The position numbers and the translations under genes were made by a program. Source: Actinomycetales bacterium JB111 (lineage in GTDB: Bacteria; Actinomycetota; Actinomycetes; Actinomycetales; Actinomycetaceae). From it: a DNA stretch of 64,000 nt. The notes below the pieces were generated by a model. The model saw only the letters and a list, made by a program, of their open reading frames with translations, ran no database searches and was not told the DNA's origin. This document shows, in pieces, positions 9,755-19,493 of this stretch (the first letter of the stretch is position 1; each line of letters starts with the position of its first letter). The stretch lies in the NCBI GenBank assembly GCA_900163555.1, contig FUHX01000073.1:31531-95530 (forward strand), in the 5' to 3' direction.

Positions 9755-12337
9755 GTGAGAGCCATCCGCCGTTTCACGGTCCGCACCGTCCTGCCCGACG
9801 CGCTTGCCCCGCTCGACGAGCTCGCCACCAACCTGAGGTGGTGCTGGCACGAGCCGACGCGCGCGCTGTTCGAGTCCCTCGACCCGGAGCTCTGGGCGAC
9901 CGTCCGCCGTGACCCGATCGCCCTGCTCGGCGCGCTCGGCCGCGCCCGGCTCGAGGAGCTGGCCGCCGACGCGGACCTCGTCGCCCGCGTGGCCGACCTC
10001 GGCGCCGACCTCGACACCTACCTCGCGGAGCCGAAGTGGTTCCAGGACGAGGGGCCCGAGGACAAGCCGGCGGCGATCGCCTACTTCTCCGCCGAGTACG
10101 GCATCACCCACGTGCTGCCCCAGTACTCGGGCGGCCTTGGCATCCTCGCCGGGGACCACCTGAAGTCCGCGTCCGACCTCGGCGTGCCGATCATCGGCGT
10201 CGGGCTCCTGTACGGCGCCGGCTACTTCAAGCAGTCGCTGACCCGCGAGGGCTGGCAGCACGAGACCTACCCGCTCATCGACCCGGACAACCTGCCGCTG
10301 TCGCTCCTGCGCGAGGCGGACGGCACCCCCGCGCGCGTCGAGCTCTCCCTGCCCGGCGGCCGCGTGCTGCGCGCCCAGGTATGGATCGCCCAGGTCGGCC
10401 GCGTGCCGCTGCTCCTGCTGGACTCGAACATCCCGGACAACGACGAGGGCCAGCGCAAGGTCACCGACCGCCTGTACGGCGGCTCGGCCGAGCACCGCCT
10501 CGAGCAGGAGCTCCTGCTCGGCATGGGCGGCGTGCGTGCGGTGCGCCTGTACTCGCGCATCACCGGCGGGCCGGCCCCGGAGGTCTACCACTGCAACGAG
10601 GGCCACGCCGGCTTCCTCGCCGTCGAGCGTATCCGCGAGCTCGTCCAGGGCGAGGGGCTGTCCTTCGGCGCCGCGCTCGAGTCCGTCCGCGCCGCGACCG
10701 TCTTCACCACGCACACCCCCGTTCCCGCCGGCATCGACCGGTTCAGCAAGGAGCTCGTGGCCCGCTACTTCGGTGGCGACTCCGCGATCGAGGGCGTCTC
10801 GCTCGAGGACGTCCTCGCGCTCGGCGCCGAGGACTTCGACGGCGGCAACCCCGAGGTCTACAACATGGCGGTCATGGGCCTGCGCGTCGCGCGCAGGGCG
10901 AACGGCGTCGCCCAGCTGCACGGGAAGGTCTCCCGCGGCATGTTCTCCGACCTGTGGCCCGGGTTCGACACCTCCGAGGTGCCGATCACGTCCGTCACGA
11001 ACGGCATGCACGGGCCCACCTGGGTCGACGCCGACTTCGCGGCCAAGGCCACCGAGCGTCTCGGCGAGCGCGCGCTGACCTTCGGCGAGGGCTGGGACCG
11101 CACCGAGGCCGAGGGCGGGTTCTCCGACGCCGAGCTGTGGGAGTTCCGCGGCCAGCTGCGCGGCCGCCTGGTCGACGCCGCCCGCCGGCGCGTGCGGAAG
11201 TCCTGGCTCGACCGCGGCGCGTCCCCGGCCGAGCTCGGCTGGACCGCCGACGCGCTCGGCAAGGACATCCTCACGATCGGCTTCGCGCGGCGCGTGCCGA
11301 CATACAAGCGCCTCACCCTCATGCTCAAGGACCCGGAGCGCCTGACCCGCCTGCTCACGGACCCCGAGCGCCCCATCCAGATCGTCGTGGCAGGCAAGTC
11401 GCACCCCGACGACGAGCCCGGCGTCGGGCTCATCCAGAAGTTCGTCTCGTTCGCCGACCAGGCGGGCGTGCGCGAGCGCATCGTGTTCCTGCCGAACTAC
11501 GACATCGAGATGGCCCAGACGCTCATGCCGGGCTGCGACGTGTGGCTGAACAACCCGCTGCGCCCGCTCGAGGCCTCGGGCACGTCCGGCATGAAGTGCG
11601 CGATCAACGGCGCGCTCAACCTGTCCATCCTCGACGGCTGGTGGGACGAGATGTACGACGGCGTCAACGGCTGGGCGATCCCCACCGCCGACGGCGTCGA
11701 GGACGTCGAGCACCGCGACAACCTCGAGGCGGCGGCGCTGTACGACCTGCTCGAGAACGTCGTCGTCCCGCGGTTCTACGACCGCGACGAGCGCGGCGTG
11801 CCCTCCCACTGGGTCGAGCAGATGCGGCACACGCTGTCCACCCTCGGCCCGAAGGTCCAGGCCACGCGCATGGTCCGCGACTACGTCGAGCAGCTCTACA
11901 CGCCGGTCGCGGTCGCGGGCCGCGCGCTGAACGGCTCCGACGCCTTCCGCGGCGCGAACGAGCTGGCCGGCTGGAAGGCGAAGGTCCGGGGCGCCTGGGA
12001 CGGCGTCCGCGTCGAGTCCGTCGACGCCTCGGGCGTCCCCGACGTCGTCAAGGTCGGCGAGTCGATCCGGGTGGCCGTGACGGCCTCCCTCGGCGAGCTG
12101 GACGCGACGGACGTCGAGGTGCAGGTCGTCGCCGGCCGGGTCGACGACGACGACGAGCTCACCGACCTCACGGTCACCGCGCTCGCCCACGAGGGCACCT
12201 CGGGCGGCCACCACCGCTTCAGCGGCGAGATCGCGCTCGAGACCTCCGGCGCGTTCGGGTACGCCGTCCGCGTGGTCCCGCAGCACCGCCTGCTCGACGG
12301 CGTCACGGAGCTCGGTCTGGCGGCCGCCTCGGCGTAA
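9755..12337 (+). CDS. glgP: Alpha-glucan (glycogen) phosphorylase
   Basis: GlgP releases glucose-1-phosphate from glycogen ends by phosphorolysis using pyridoxal phosphate. The 860-residue protein is the long actinobacterial form with an N-terminal DUF3417-type region (about 10-115, RWCWHEPTRALFESLDP). The PLP lysine lies in EASGTSGMKCAINGALN, and FFTTHTP-like (VFTTHTPVPAG) and NEGHAGF motifs are present. The C-terminal 120 residues form a separate beta-rich segment. GTG 9755 is favoured because the frame extends upstream without homology and a -10 box sits just before it. Divergent from glgE, it is placed for mobilisation of the polymer made by the opposite operon. Confidence 0.95.
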   Translation: MRAIRRFTVRTVLPDALAPLDELATNLRWCWHEPTRALFESLDPELWATVRRDPIALLGALGRARLEELAADADLVARVADLGADLDTYLAEPKWFQDEGPEDKPAAIAYFSAEYGITHVLPQYSGGLGILAGDHLKSASDLGVPIIGVGLLYGAGYFKQSLTREGWQHETYPLIDPDNLPLSLLREADGTPARVELSLPGGRVLRAQVWIAQVGRVPLLLLDSNIPDNDEGQRKVTDRLYGGSAEHRLEQELLLGMGGVRAVRLYSRITGGPAPEVYHCNEGHAGFLAVERIRELVQGEGLSFGAALESVRAATVFTTHTPVPAGIDRFSKELVARYFGGDSAIEGVSLEDVLALGAEDFDGGNPEVYNMAVMGLRVARRANGVAQLHGKVSRGMFSDLWPGFDTSEVPITSVTNGMHGPTWVDADFAAKATERLGERALTFGEGWDRTEAEGGFSDAELWEFRGQLRGRLVDAARRRVRKSWLDRGASPAELGWTADALGKDILTIGFARRVPTYKRLTLMLKDPERLTRLLTDPERPIQIVVAGKSHPDDEPGVGLIQKFVSFADQAGVRERIVFLPNYDIEMAQTLMPGCDVWLNNPLRPLEASGTSGMKCAINGALNLSILDGWWDEMYDGVNGWAIPTADGVEDVEHRDNLEAAALYDLLENVVVPRFYDRDERGVPSHWVEQMRHTLSTLGPKVQATRMVRDYVEQLYTPVAVAGRALNGSDAFRGANELAGWKAKVRGAWDGVRVESVDASGVPDVVKVGESIRVAVTASLGELDATDVEVQVVAGRVDDDDELTDLTVTALAHEGTSGGHHRFSGEIALETSGAFGYAVRVVPQHRLLDGVTELGLAAASA

Positions 12338-12367
12338 GGCCCACGACCTCGCGGTGGTTGTGCGGCG

Positions 12368-13459
12368 TCAGTAGTCCATCTGCATGGCGGTGCGCACGTC
12401 CGCCAGGGTGGACTCGGCGATCTCGTTCGCCCGGGCGTTGCCCTCGGCGAGCACGCGGCGCAGCTCGGCCGGGTCGGCCGCGAAGGTGGCGCGGCGCTCG
12501 CGGATCGGGGCGAGGTACTCGTTGACGGCCTCGGTGACGAGCGCCTTCAGGCCGCCGCCGCCGGCGTCCCCGAGCTCCGCGGCCACGTCGGTCGGCTCGC
12601 GGCCTTGGCACAGGGCCGCGAGCTGCACGAGGTTCGAGACCTCGGGCCGGTTCGCGGGGTCGAACGTGATGTGGCGGTCGGCGTCGGTGACGGCGCGCTT
12701 GATGATGCGGGCGGTCGTGTCGGCGTCCATGCCGATCTCGATCGTGTTGCCGCGCGACTTCGACATCTTGTGTCCGTCCATGCCGAGCAGCAGCGGCGTG
12801 GCGGACAGCAGGGCGTCGGCCTGCGGGAACACCGGCGCGTCCGGGACCGCGCGGCCGTAGCGCTCGTCGAAGCGGCGGGCGATGGTCCGCGTGACCTCGA
12901 TGTGCGGGAGCTGGTCCTTGCCGACCGGCACGAGGTTCGCGCGGCAGAAGAGGATGTCCGCGGCCTGGTGCACCGGGAACGTGAGCATGAGCCCGCTCAT
13001 CGGCCGGGTCAGGTTCGCGAGCTCGTCCTTCACGGTCGGGTTCCGCCGCAGCTCGGAGTCCGTCACGAGCGCGAGGAACGGCAGGATGAGCTGGTTGAGC
13101 GCCGGGATCGAGGAGTGCGTGAAGATCGTCGACCGCGCCGGGTCCAGGCCGATCGCGAGGTAGTCCGCGAGCACCGAGTCGACGCTGGCCTTGAGGTCGC
13201 CCACGCCGTCGCGGTCGTAGATCACCTGGTAGTCGGCGACGAGGATGAAGGACTCGATGCCGAGGTTCTGCAGGCGCACGCGGTTGGCCAGGGAGCCGAA
13301 GTAGTGGCCGATGTGCAGGTTGCCCGTGGGGCGGTCGCCCGTGAGCATGCGGTAGCGCTCGGGATGGACGGCCAGGTCGGCCTCGATCGCGTCGCTGCGT
13401 TCCTGGCTGCGGGCCAGCGTGGCGGAGTCGGTCTGCGGCTGCGGGTGCTCGTCGGTCAC
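12368..13459 (-). CDS. trpS: Tryptophanyl-tRNA synthetase
   Basis: TrpS charges tRNA-Trp with tryptophan. The 363-residue class I enzyme has the HIGH signature at 49-52 (GNLHIGHYFG) and a KMSKS loop in GHKMSKSRGNT. The first 35 residues are a polar extension ahead of the Rossmann core; the rest matches usual TrpS length. It starts at GTG 13459, preceded by TACCCT 8 nt upstream. It converges on glgP with only 30 bp between the stops and is not part of the glycogen pathway. Confidence 0.97.
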   Translation of the reverse strand: MTDEHPQPQTDSATLARSQERSDAIEADLAVHPERYRMLTGDRPTGNLHIGHYFGSLANRVRLQNLGIESFILVADYQVIYDRDGVGDLKASVDSVLADYLAIGLDPARSTIFTHSSIPALNQLILPFLALVTDSELRRNPTVKDELANLTRPMSGLMLTFPVHQAADILFCRANLVPVGKDQLPHIEVTRTIARRFDERYGRAVPDAPVFPQADALLSATPLLLGMDGHKMSKSRGNTIEIGMDADTTARIIKRAVTDADRHITFDPANRPEVSNLVQLAALCQGREPTDVAAELGDAGGGGLKALVTEAVNEYLAPIRERRATFAADPAELRRVLAEGNARANEIAESTLADVRTAMQMDY

Positions 13460-13467
13460 GGTGACCC

Positions 13468-13473
13468 AGGGTA
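13468..13473 (-). promoter_or_regulatory. -10 of trpS
   Basis: TACCCT (read 13473 to 13468), 8 nt before GTG 13459. Confidence 0.45.
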
Positions 13474-13537
13474 GTCGCCCCGACGACGACGCCCAGGCCC
13501 CGTCCGTCGTCGTCGGCCCGGGTGGGCGCGGACGCGG

Positions 13538-15859
13538 TCAGGCCCGGGGCAGCGAGGCCGCCCCGGTGCCCCCGCCGGGGGCGGCCGGGTCGGCGAGGTA
13601 GACGCGCATGGCCAGCGGGTCGAGCTGGACCGTCTCCCCGGGCGCCGCGGTGAGTGCCCACGGGTCTGTCATGAGCTCGGCGTCCGCGAACGACGGCGAC
13701 TCCCACTCCGAGGACCACGCGAGCTCGAGGTCGCGCCCGCGCCCGGTCGGCAGGGTGACCGTCGCGTAGTCGAGCGAGCTCGACAGGACGACGAGGACGT
13801 CCGCGGCCCTCCCGCCCCCCGAGCGGAACATCTGCAGCACGCGTGTGCCCGGGTCGTGCCAGGCGCCCTCGGTCATGACCTCGCCGTCCGCGCCGAGCCA
13901 CACGAGGTCGGGGACGACGTCACCGTCGGCGACCGCGCCCGCGTACGCCGCGTCGGGGCGGAGGGTCTCGTGCGTGCGGCGCAGGGCGACCAGGTGCCGG
14001 GCGGTCGCCAGCAGGTCGCGCCGCCACGGCGTCATCCGCCAGTCCACCCAGGAGATGTCGTTGTCCTGGCAGTAGGAGTTGTTGTTGCCGCGCTGCGTGC
14101 GGCCGATCTCGTCGCCGGCCGTGATCATCGGGGTGCCGGCGGCGAGGACGAGGGTGCCGAGGAGGTTGCGCAGGGAGCGCCGGCGCAGCGGCATGATGTC
14201 GGCCGCGGGGGAGTCGGCGTCGATCGGCCCCTCCGCCCCGTGGTTCCAGGACAGGTTGTTGTCCGTGCCGTCGCGGTTGCCCTCGAGGTTCGCCTCGTTG
14301 TGCTTGTGCTGGTAGGACACGAGGTCCGCGAGCGTGAAGCCGTCGTGGGCGGTCACGTAGTTGATCGAGGCCTTGGGCCCGCGGCCGCCGCCACCCGCGC
14401 CGGGGCCGAACAGGTCGGCCGAGCCGGCCAGCCGGGTCGCGAGGTCGCGGACGTCGCTGCGCGGCTCGCCGTCGGCCGCCGCGGCCGGGTCGGCGAGCCA
14501 GTACGTCCGCACCGCGTCCCGGAAGCGGTCGTTCCACTCGGTGAACGGGGGCCGGAACTGGCCGGTCCGCCAGCCGTCGTGGCCGAGGTCCCACGGCTCG
14601 GCGACGTGCTTGACCTCGCGCAGGACCGGGTCGGTCGCGAGCGCGACGAGGAACGGGTGGCTCGGCGAGAAGTGCGCGCCCCCGCGGCCGAGGGTGACGG
14701 CCAGGTCGTAGCGGAACCCGTCCACCCCGACCTCCTCGACCCAGTAGCGCAGGGAGTCCAGGGCGAGACGGACGACCTCGGTGTGGTCGAAGTCGAGCGT
14801 GTTGCCGCAGCCGGTGGTGTCGACGAGCCGGCCAGGGTCGTCCGGGTCGCTCAGGTAGTAGCTGGCGGAGTCGATCCCGCGCAGCGAGACCGTCGGCCCG
14901 CCGTTCCCGCCCTCGCACGAGTGGTTGTAGACGACGTCGAGGAGGACCTCGATGCCGGCCGCGTGCAGGAGGGCGACCATGCCCTTGACCTCGTCGAGCA
15001 CGGCGCCCGGCCCCGCCCGCCGGGCGGCCTCGGTCGCGTACGACGGCTCCGGCGCGAACCAGCCGAGCGTGTTGTAGCCCCAGTAGTTGGTCAGGCCGAG
15101 CCCGGTCAGGTGCGGCTCGTCCATCTTCGCGTGGATGGGGAGCAGCTCGATCGCGCTGACGCCGAGCTCGGTGAGGTGGTCGATCGTGGCCGGGTGGGCG
15201 AGCCCCGCGTACGTGCCCCGCAGGTGCGCGGGCACGCCCGGCAGCCGCATCGTCAGCCCCCGCACGTGGGCCTCGTAGATGACCGTGTCGCGCCACCGGG
15301 TGCGCGGCGGCGCCACCGCGCCGTCGAACGAGTCGTCGACGACGACGCCGAGCGCCGCGTCCGCGAGCGAGTCCCGGTCGTCCGGGGTGGCGGAGTCGCC
15401 GGCGAGGGTGTCGTCCACCCGGTGCCCGTACAGGGCGGGGGTGAGACGGGGCGAGCCGTCGACGGCCCGCGCGTACGGGTCGAGGAGGAGCTTGGCGGGG
15501 TTGTGCCGGTGGCCGGCGGCCGGGTCCCAGGGCCCGTGCACGCGGATGCCGTACCTCTCGCCCGCGCGGACGCCGGGGATGTGCCCGCTCCACGCCTCCA
15601 GCACGGGGCCGGCGAGCGACCAGCGCCGCTCGGTCCGGGTGCCGTCGGGGGCCTCGTCGACGAGGCAGAGGTCCACGCGCGTGGCGTGGGCCGCGAAGAC
15701 CACGACGTCGACGCCGTCGCCCGCGAGGTGGACGCCGCGGCGCCTCGGGCGCGTGGCCGGGGAGGCGACGGGCCGGGGTCCGGGGTCCGAGTAGACCGGG
15801 CTCCGTCGCGGGTCGGTGGTGGTGGGTCGGGCGTCGTGCACCGGTCCATCCAACAGCAT
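13538..15859 (-). CDS. glgX: Glycogen debranching enzyme
   Basis: GlgX hydrolyses alpha-1,6 branches of phosphorylase-trimmed glycogen. The 773-residue ORF has an N-terminal Pro/Arg-rich leader (1-40), a CBM48 beta-sandwich (about 40-150), a GH13 barrel with nucleophile in GFRYDLAVTLGR (D385), acid/base in AEPWDLG (E421) and VTAHDGFTLADLVSY, and a C-terminal beta domain. QRGNNNSYCQDN is typical of the isoamylase/GlgX branch of GH13. ATG 15859 gives the longest reasonable frame; GTG 15841, six codons later, is an alternative. It lies apart from glgP, with trpS between them, and is divergent from the cysteine desulfurase. Confidence 0.93.
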   Translation of the reverse strand: MLLDGPVHDARPTTTDPRRSPVYSDPGPRPVASPATRPRRRGVHLAGDGVDVVVFAAHATRVDLCLVDEAPDGTRTERRWSLAGPVLEAWSGHIPGVRAGERYGIRVHGPWDPAAGHRHNPAKLLLDPYARAVDGSPRLTPALYGHRVDDTLAGDSATPDDRDSLADAALGVVVDDSFDGAVAPPRTRWRDTVIYEAHVRGLTMRLPGVPAHLRGTYAGLAHPATIDHLTELGVSAIELLPIHAKMDEPHLTGLGLTNYWGYNTLGWFAPEPSYATEAARRAGPGAVLDEVKGMVALLHAAGIEVLLDVVYNHSCEGGNGGPTVSLRGIDSASYYLSDPDDPGRLVDTTGCGNTLDFDHTEVVRLALDSLRYWVEEVGVDGFRYDLAVTLGRGGAHFSPSHPFLVALATDPVLREVKHVAEPWDLGHDGWRTGQFRPPFTEWNDRFRDAVRTYWLADPAAAADGEPRSDVRDLATRLAGSADLFGPGAGGGGRGPKASINYVTAHDGFTLADLVSYQHKHNEANLEGNRDGTDNNLSWNHGAEGPIDADSPAADIMPLRRRSLRNLLGTLVLAAGTPMITAGDEIGRTQRGNNNSYCQDNDISWVDWRMTPWRRDLLATARHLVALRRTHETLRPDAAYAGAVADGDVVPDLVWLGADGEVMTEGAWHDPGTRVLQMFRSGGGRAADVLVVLSSSLDYATVTLPTGRGRDLELAWSSEWESPSFADAELMTDPWALTAAPGETVQLDPLAMRVYLADPAAPGGGTGAASLPRA

Positions 15860-15918
15860 GGGCGGACCGAGCGGTGCCGGGGCGGGTGGGCGGCGCGTCG
15901 GGGCGCCCGGCGCGGGCC

Positions 15919-15924
15919 TAGCCT
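15919..15924 (+). promoter_or_regulatory. -10 of the cysteine desulfurase gene
   Basis: TAGCCT, then GGAGGGC and GTG 15932. The GGAGG lies only 2 nt from the GTG, too close to serve as a Shine-Dalgarno. Confidence 0.5.
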
Positions 15925-15931
15925 GGAGGGC

Positions 15932-17206
15932 GTGCGCCACTATCTCGATCACGCCGCGGGGACCGACGTGCGGCCGGAGGCGGCTGCCGCCCACGCGGAG
16001 GAGCTCGCCCGGCAGGTGGCGGGGGCCGGCAACCCGTCGTCGGGCCACGCGGCCGGGCGCGCGGCGCGGGCCCGCTGGGAGGAGGCCCGTGAGCGCATCG
16101 CGGCCGCGCTCGGCGCCGACTCCGCGGAGGTGATCCTCACGTCCGGCGCGACCGAGGCGGACACGCTGTGCGTCGTCGGGGCGGCGCGGGCCGCGCGGGC
16201 GGGCCGGCCGGGGGAGCCCGGCGGTGCGCGGGTGTCTGCGGGCGGGGGAGATGCGGCCGACGCGGACGCGCCGGTGGTCGCGTGCTCCGCCGTCGAGCAC
16301 CCGGCGGTGATCACGGCCGTGCGGAACCTGCAGGCGGACGGGCTCGCGCGGGCCGAGATCCTCCCGGTCGGGGCCGACGGCCGGCTCCTTCTCCCGGCCG
16401 CCGCCGAGGCGATCGGGCGCCGCCCCGCGCTCGTCTCCGTGACGGCCGTGTGCCACGAGACGGGGGTCGTCCAGCCGGTCGAGGAGGTCGTGCGGCTCGC
16501 CCGCGAGGCGGCGGACCGGGAGCGCCCCCGCGGGGTGCCCGTGCACACCGACGCCTCCCAGGCGCTCGGCGTCCACCCCGTCAGCCTGCGCGGCCAGGAC
16601 CTCGACGCCCTGACGATCGGCGGCCCGAAGATCGGCGCGCCGGTCGGCACCGGAGCACTCCTCGCCCGCCGCGACCTGGCGCTCGCCCCGGTCGGCGGGG
16701 GAGGCGCCCAGCAGCGGCAGGTCCGCTCCGGCACCCTCGACGTGGCCGGCGCCGTGGCGCTCGCGGTCGCGGTGGAGCTCGCGGTCGCCGACCGGGAGCG
16801 GACCGCCGAGCGGCTCGGCCGCCTGCGCGCCGAGCTCGTCTCGGGCATCGCCGGGCGGATCCCCGGACTGCGTGTGACGGGCCCGGACCTCGACCGGCCC
16901 GAGTCCGTGGCCGTCAGCCCGGGGATCGTCCACGTCCGGATCCCCGGCGCGGACCCGGACGCCCTGCTCCTCGCCCTCGACGCGGCCGGCATCGACGCCT
17001 CCCCGGGCTCCGCGTGCACGACCGGCGTGCTCGGCGCGAGCGACGTCCTGCTCGCCATGGGTCTCAGCGAGTCCGACTCCCGCACCGGCCTGCGGCTGTC
17101 GATGGGCCGCACGACGACGCAGGAGGACGTCGCGGCCGTCGTCCGCGCCCTGCCCGAGGCGGCCCGCGCCGCCCGGGAGGTCGGCGCCATCGCCGGGCGG
17201 GCGTGA
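15932..17206 (+). CDS. Cysteine desulfurase (NifS/IscS family)
   Basis: A PLP enzyme that converts cysteine to alanine and carries persulfide sulfur. The 424-residue protein opens with YLDHAAGT, followed by [17 protein letters not shown] and the mobile loop GSACTTG (C362). The PLP-lysine motif is unusual: [10 protein letters not shown] (K233) replaces the common SxHKxxGPKG, so the preceding His is Pro. Two Gly/Ala/Arg-rich insertions (near residues 30 and 90) lengthen it over the usual 380-400. Fifty-eight bp upstream of mnmA, it is the likely sulfur donor for tRNA thiolation, as the iscS-trmU neighbourhood suggests in other actinobacteria. Other roles, such as Fe-S assembly, are not excluded. 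Confidence 0.9.
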   Translation: MRHYLDHAAGTDVRPEAAAAHAEELARQVAGAGNPSSGHAAGRAARARWEEARERIAAALGADSAEVILTSGATEADTLCVVGAARAARAGRPGEPGGARVSAGGGDAADADAPVVACSAVEHPAVITAVRNLQADGLARAEILPVGADGRLLLPAAAEAIGRRPALVSVTAVCHETGVVQPVEEVVRLAREAADRERPRGVPVHTDASQALGVHPVSLRGQDLDALTIGGPKIGAPVGTGALLARRDLALAPVGGGGAQQRQVRSGTLDVAGAVALAVAVELAVADRERTAERLGRLRAELVSGIAGRIPGLRVTGPDLDRPESVAVSPGIVHVRIPGADPDALLLALDAAGIDASPGSACTTGVLGASDVLLAMGLSESDSRTGLRLSMGRTTTQEDVAAVVRALPEAARAAREVGAIAGRA

Positions 17207-17251
17207 CGCCTCTCGCGGCCCGACCACTCGCGGGCGGCCCCGGCCGCGGGT

Positions 17252-17257
17252 GACAAT
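17252..17257 (+). promoter_or_regulatory. -10 of mnmA
   Basis: GACAAT ends 7 nt before GTG 17265. It overlaps an in-frame ATG at 17256, which argues against that ATG as the start. Confidence 0.5.
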
Positions 17258-17264
17258 GGCGGGC

Positions 17265-18374
17265 GTGAGCGGTACCGGAACAAGGCGAGTCCTCGCCGCG
17301 CTGTCCGGCGGGGTGGATTCCGCCGTGGCCGCGGCGCGCGCGGTCGAGCAGGGGCACGACGTCGTCGGCGTGCACATGGCGCTGTCGAGGAACCGGGCCG
17401 AGCACCGCACGGGGTCGCGCGGCTGCTGCTCGATCGAGGACGCCTCGGACGCGCGCCGCGCGGCGGACCGGCTCGGCATCCCGTACTACGTGTGGGACAT
17501 GTCCGAGGAGTTCGAGGACCTCGTCGTCAGCGACTTCCTCGCCGAGTACTCCGCCGGCCGCACGCCGAACCCCTGCGTGCGCTGCAACGAGCACGTGAAG
17601 TTCTCCGCACTCGCCGCACGCGGGCGCGCGCTCGGCTTCGACGCGGTCGTCACCGGCCACTACGCGAGGCTCGCGCAGGAGGCGGACGGCCCGCGCCTGT
17701 ACCGCGCGGCCGAGCCGGACAAGGACCAGAGCTACGTGCTCGCGGTCGCCGGGCGCGAGGGGCTCGCCGGCGCGATGTTCCCGCTCGGCGACGTCTCGGC
17801 GAAGGCGGACGTGCGCGCCGAGGCCGCGGCCCGCGGGCTGCCGGTCGCGGCCAAGCCGGACTCCTACGACATCTGCTTCGTCGCCGACGGCGACACCGCG
17901 GGCTTCCTCCGCTCGCGACTCGGCGAGCAGCCCGGCGAGATCGTCGACACCGACGGCCGCGTGCTCGGCGAGCACGCGGGGGCGTACGCGTACACGGTGG
18001 GCCAGCGCAAGGGCCTCGGCCTGAACCGGCCGGCCGCCGACGGCCGTCCCCGCTACGTGCTGGACGTCGACACGAAGAAGCGTCGCGTCGTCGTCGGGCC
18101 GTCGGAGCTGCTGTCCACCCGGCGGATCGGCGCCCGGGACGTCATCTGGCTCGCGTCGGACGAGGACGCGGCCATCCCCACCGAGGTGACCGTGCAGATC
18201 CGCGCGCACGGCGAGGCACACCCGGGCGTCGTCACGCGCACGACCGACGCCGACGGCGAACGGCTCGACATCGAGCTGCGCGAGCCGGTGCGGGGCGTGG
18301 CCGCCGGCCAGAGCGCGGTGGTCTACCTCGGCGACCGGGTGCTCGGCCAGGCGACGATCGCCTCGCGCGGCTGA
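17265..18374 (+). CDS. mnmA: tRNA-specific 2-thiouridylase
   Basis: MnmA thiolates U34 of tRNAs for Lys, Glu and Gln, using ATP and persulfide sulfur. The 369-residue protein has the PP-loop SGGVDSAVA, catalytic C104 in NPCVRCN and C204 in SYDICFV. A central adenylation domain is followed by a C-terminal beta-barrel ([10 protein letters not shown] onward). The frame extends upstream to GTG 17250, but GACAAT overlaps that region, so GTG 17265 is preferred. It follows the cysteine desulfurase in the same direction, fitting delivery of sulfur between the two products. Confidence 0.95.
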   Translation: MSGTGTRRVLAALSGGVDSAVAAARAVEQGHDVVGVHMALSRNRAEHRTGSRGCCSIEDASDARRAADRLGIPYYVWDMSEEFEDLVVSDFLAEYSAGRTPNPCVRCNEHVKFSALAARGRALGFDAVVTGHYARLAQEADGPRLYRAAEPDKDQSYVLAVAGREGLAGAMFPLGDVSAKADVRAEAAARGLPVAAKPDSYDICFVADGDTAGFLRSRLGEQPGEIVDTDGRVLGEHAGAYAYTVGQRKGLGLNRPAADGRPRYVLDVDTKKRRVVVGPSELLSTRRIGARDVIWLASDEDAAIPTEVTVQIRAHGEAHPGVVTRTTDADGERLDIELREPVRGVAAGQSAVVYLGDRVLGQATIASRG

Positions 18375-18439
18375 CGGGGACGACCGGTCGGGTCGGGGTC
18401 GTCCGCGCCCCTCGGGCGCAGGCCGGGGCCGATCGGGCC

Positions 18440-18445
18440 TACCGT
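18440..18445 (+). promoter_or_regulatory. -10 of nudC
   Basis: TACCGT, then GGGCCC and ATG 18452. Confidence 0.45.
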
Positions 18446-18451
18446 GGGCCC

Positions 18452-19411
18452 ATGCTCCAGCTCCCGCTCGCCCGATCCGTCGTCGACGAGGCCGCGTACC
18501 TGCGCGGCGAGGAGGGGCTGTACGACCGGCTGCGCGCCGATCCGACCACCCGCGTGGCTCTCGTGCTGCGGGGCGAGGTCGCCGTCGACGGCGACCGCCT
18601 GCTTCTGGTCGCGCCGGGGGACCTGCCGGGCCTCGACTGGGGCCCCGAGCGCGTCCATCTCCTCGGCCGGGATGCCGACGGCACGTACCTGTCCGCCGTG
18701 CTGCCCGACCGCATCGGTGAGGCGCGGGACCTCGACGGCGCGCCCGTCGCGGAGGAGGCGGAGCTCGCCCGGCTCGTCGAGCGGACGGAGTTCGCGACGA
18801 TCCGTCGGGTCGGCCACCGGCTCGGCGACCGGGACGCGGGGCTCGCGACGACCGCGGTCGCGCTGTCGGCCTGGCACCGTCGCAGCCCGCACTGCCCGCG
18901 CTGCGGGTCGCTCACCGTCGTCGAGGAGTCCGGGTGGATGCGGCGCTGCCCGGCCGACGACGAGCAGCACTTCCCGCGCACCGACCCCGCGGTCATCGTG
19001 GCGCTCGTCGACGACGAGGACCGGCTCCTGCTCGGCCGCTCGGTCCACTGGGAGGAGGCCCGGTTCTCCACCCTCGCCGGGTTCGTGGAGTCCGGGGAGT
19101 CCGCCGAGACCGCGGTGCGGCGGGAGATCTACGAGGAGGCCCGGGTGGAGGTCACGGAGATGAGCTACCGCGGCTCGCAGCCGTGGCCCTTCCCGTGCTC
19201 GCTCATGCTCGGCTACCGGGCGCGCGTGACGAACGTCCAGACCGCCCAGGCCGACGGCGAGGAGGTCGCCGAGATCCGGCTCTTCACCCGCGAGCAGATC
19301 CGCGACGAGGCGGCCTCGGGGCGGATCCGCCTGCCCGGGCGGTCCTCGATCGCCCGCTCGCTCATCGAGGAGTGGTACGGCGGCGTGCTCGAGGAGCCCG
19401 AGCGGGACTGA
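18452..19411 (+). CDS. nudC: NAD(+)/NADH diphosphatase (NudC type)
   Basis: NudC cleaves NAD(H) to NMN(H) and AMP and, in other bacteria, removes NAD caps from RNA. The 319-residue protein has an N-terminal domain, a zinc-ribbon remnant (C148, C151, C166), and a Nudix box at 210-232 beginning GFVESGESAETA and containing REIYEE. The SQPWPFP motif (242-248) is diagnostic for this subfamily. The fourth ribbon cysteine is absent (CPADDEQHF follows C166). Its neighbours mrx1, uvrD2 and whiB7 occur in the same group in mycobacteria. Confidence 0.95.
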   Translation: MLQLPLARSVVDEAAYLRGEEGLYDRLRADPTTRVALVLRGEVAVDGDRLLLVAPGDLPGLDWGPERVHLLGRDADGTYLSAVLPDRIGEARDLDGAPVAEEAELARLVERTEFATIRRVGHRLGDRDAGLATTAVALSAWHRRSPHCPRCGSLTVVEESGWMRRCPADDEQHFPRTDPAVIVALVDDEDRLLLGRSVHWEEARFSTLAGFVESGESAETAVRREIYEEARVEVTEMSYRGSQPWPFPCSLMLGYRARVTNVQTAQADGEEVAEIRLFTREQIRDEAASGRIRLPGRSSIARSLIEEWYGGVLEEPERD

Positions 19412-19493
19412 CCCCGGGGCGATCGCCTGGATCGACCCGGGCCGCCCCCGAGGGATCGGCCCGGGCCGTCCGCGCGGTCAGGCGGCCAGGCGA

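Noticed and set aside
17250..17264. GTG 17250 or ATG 17256 as mnmA start
   Set aside because: Both overlap or precede the GACAAT box; GTG 17265 fits the leaderless spacing and the family N-terminus.
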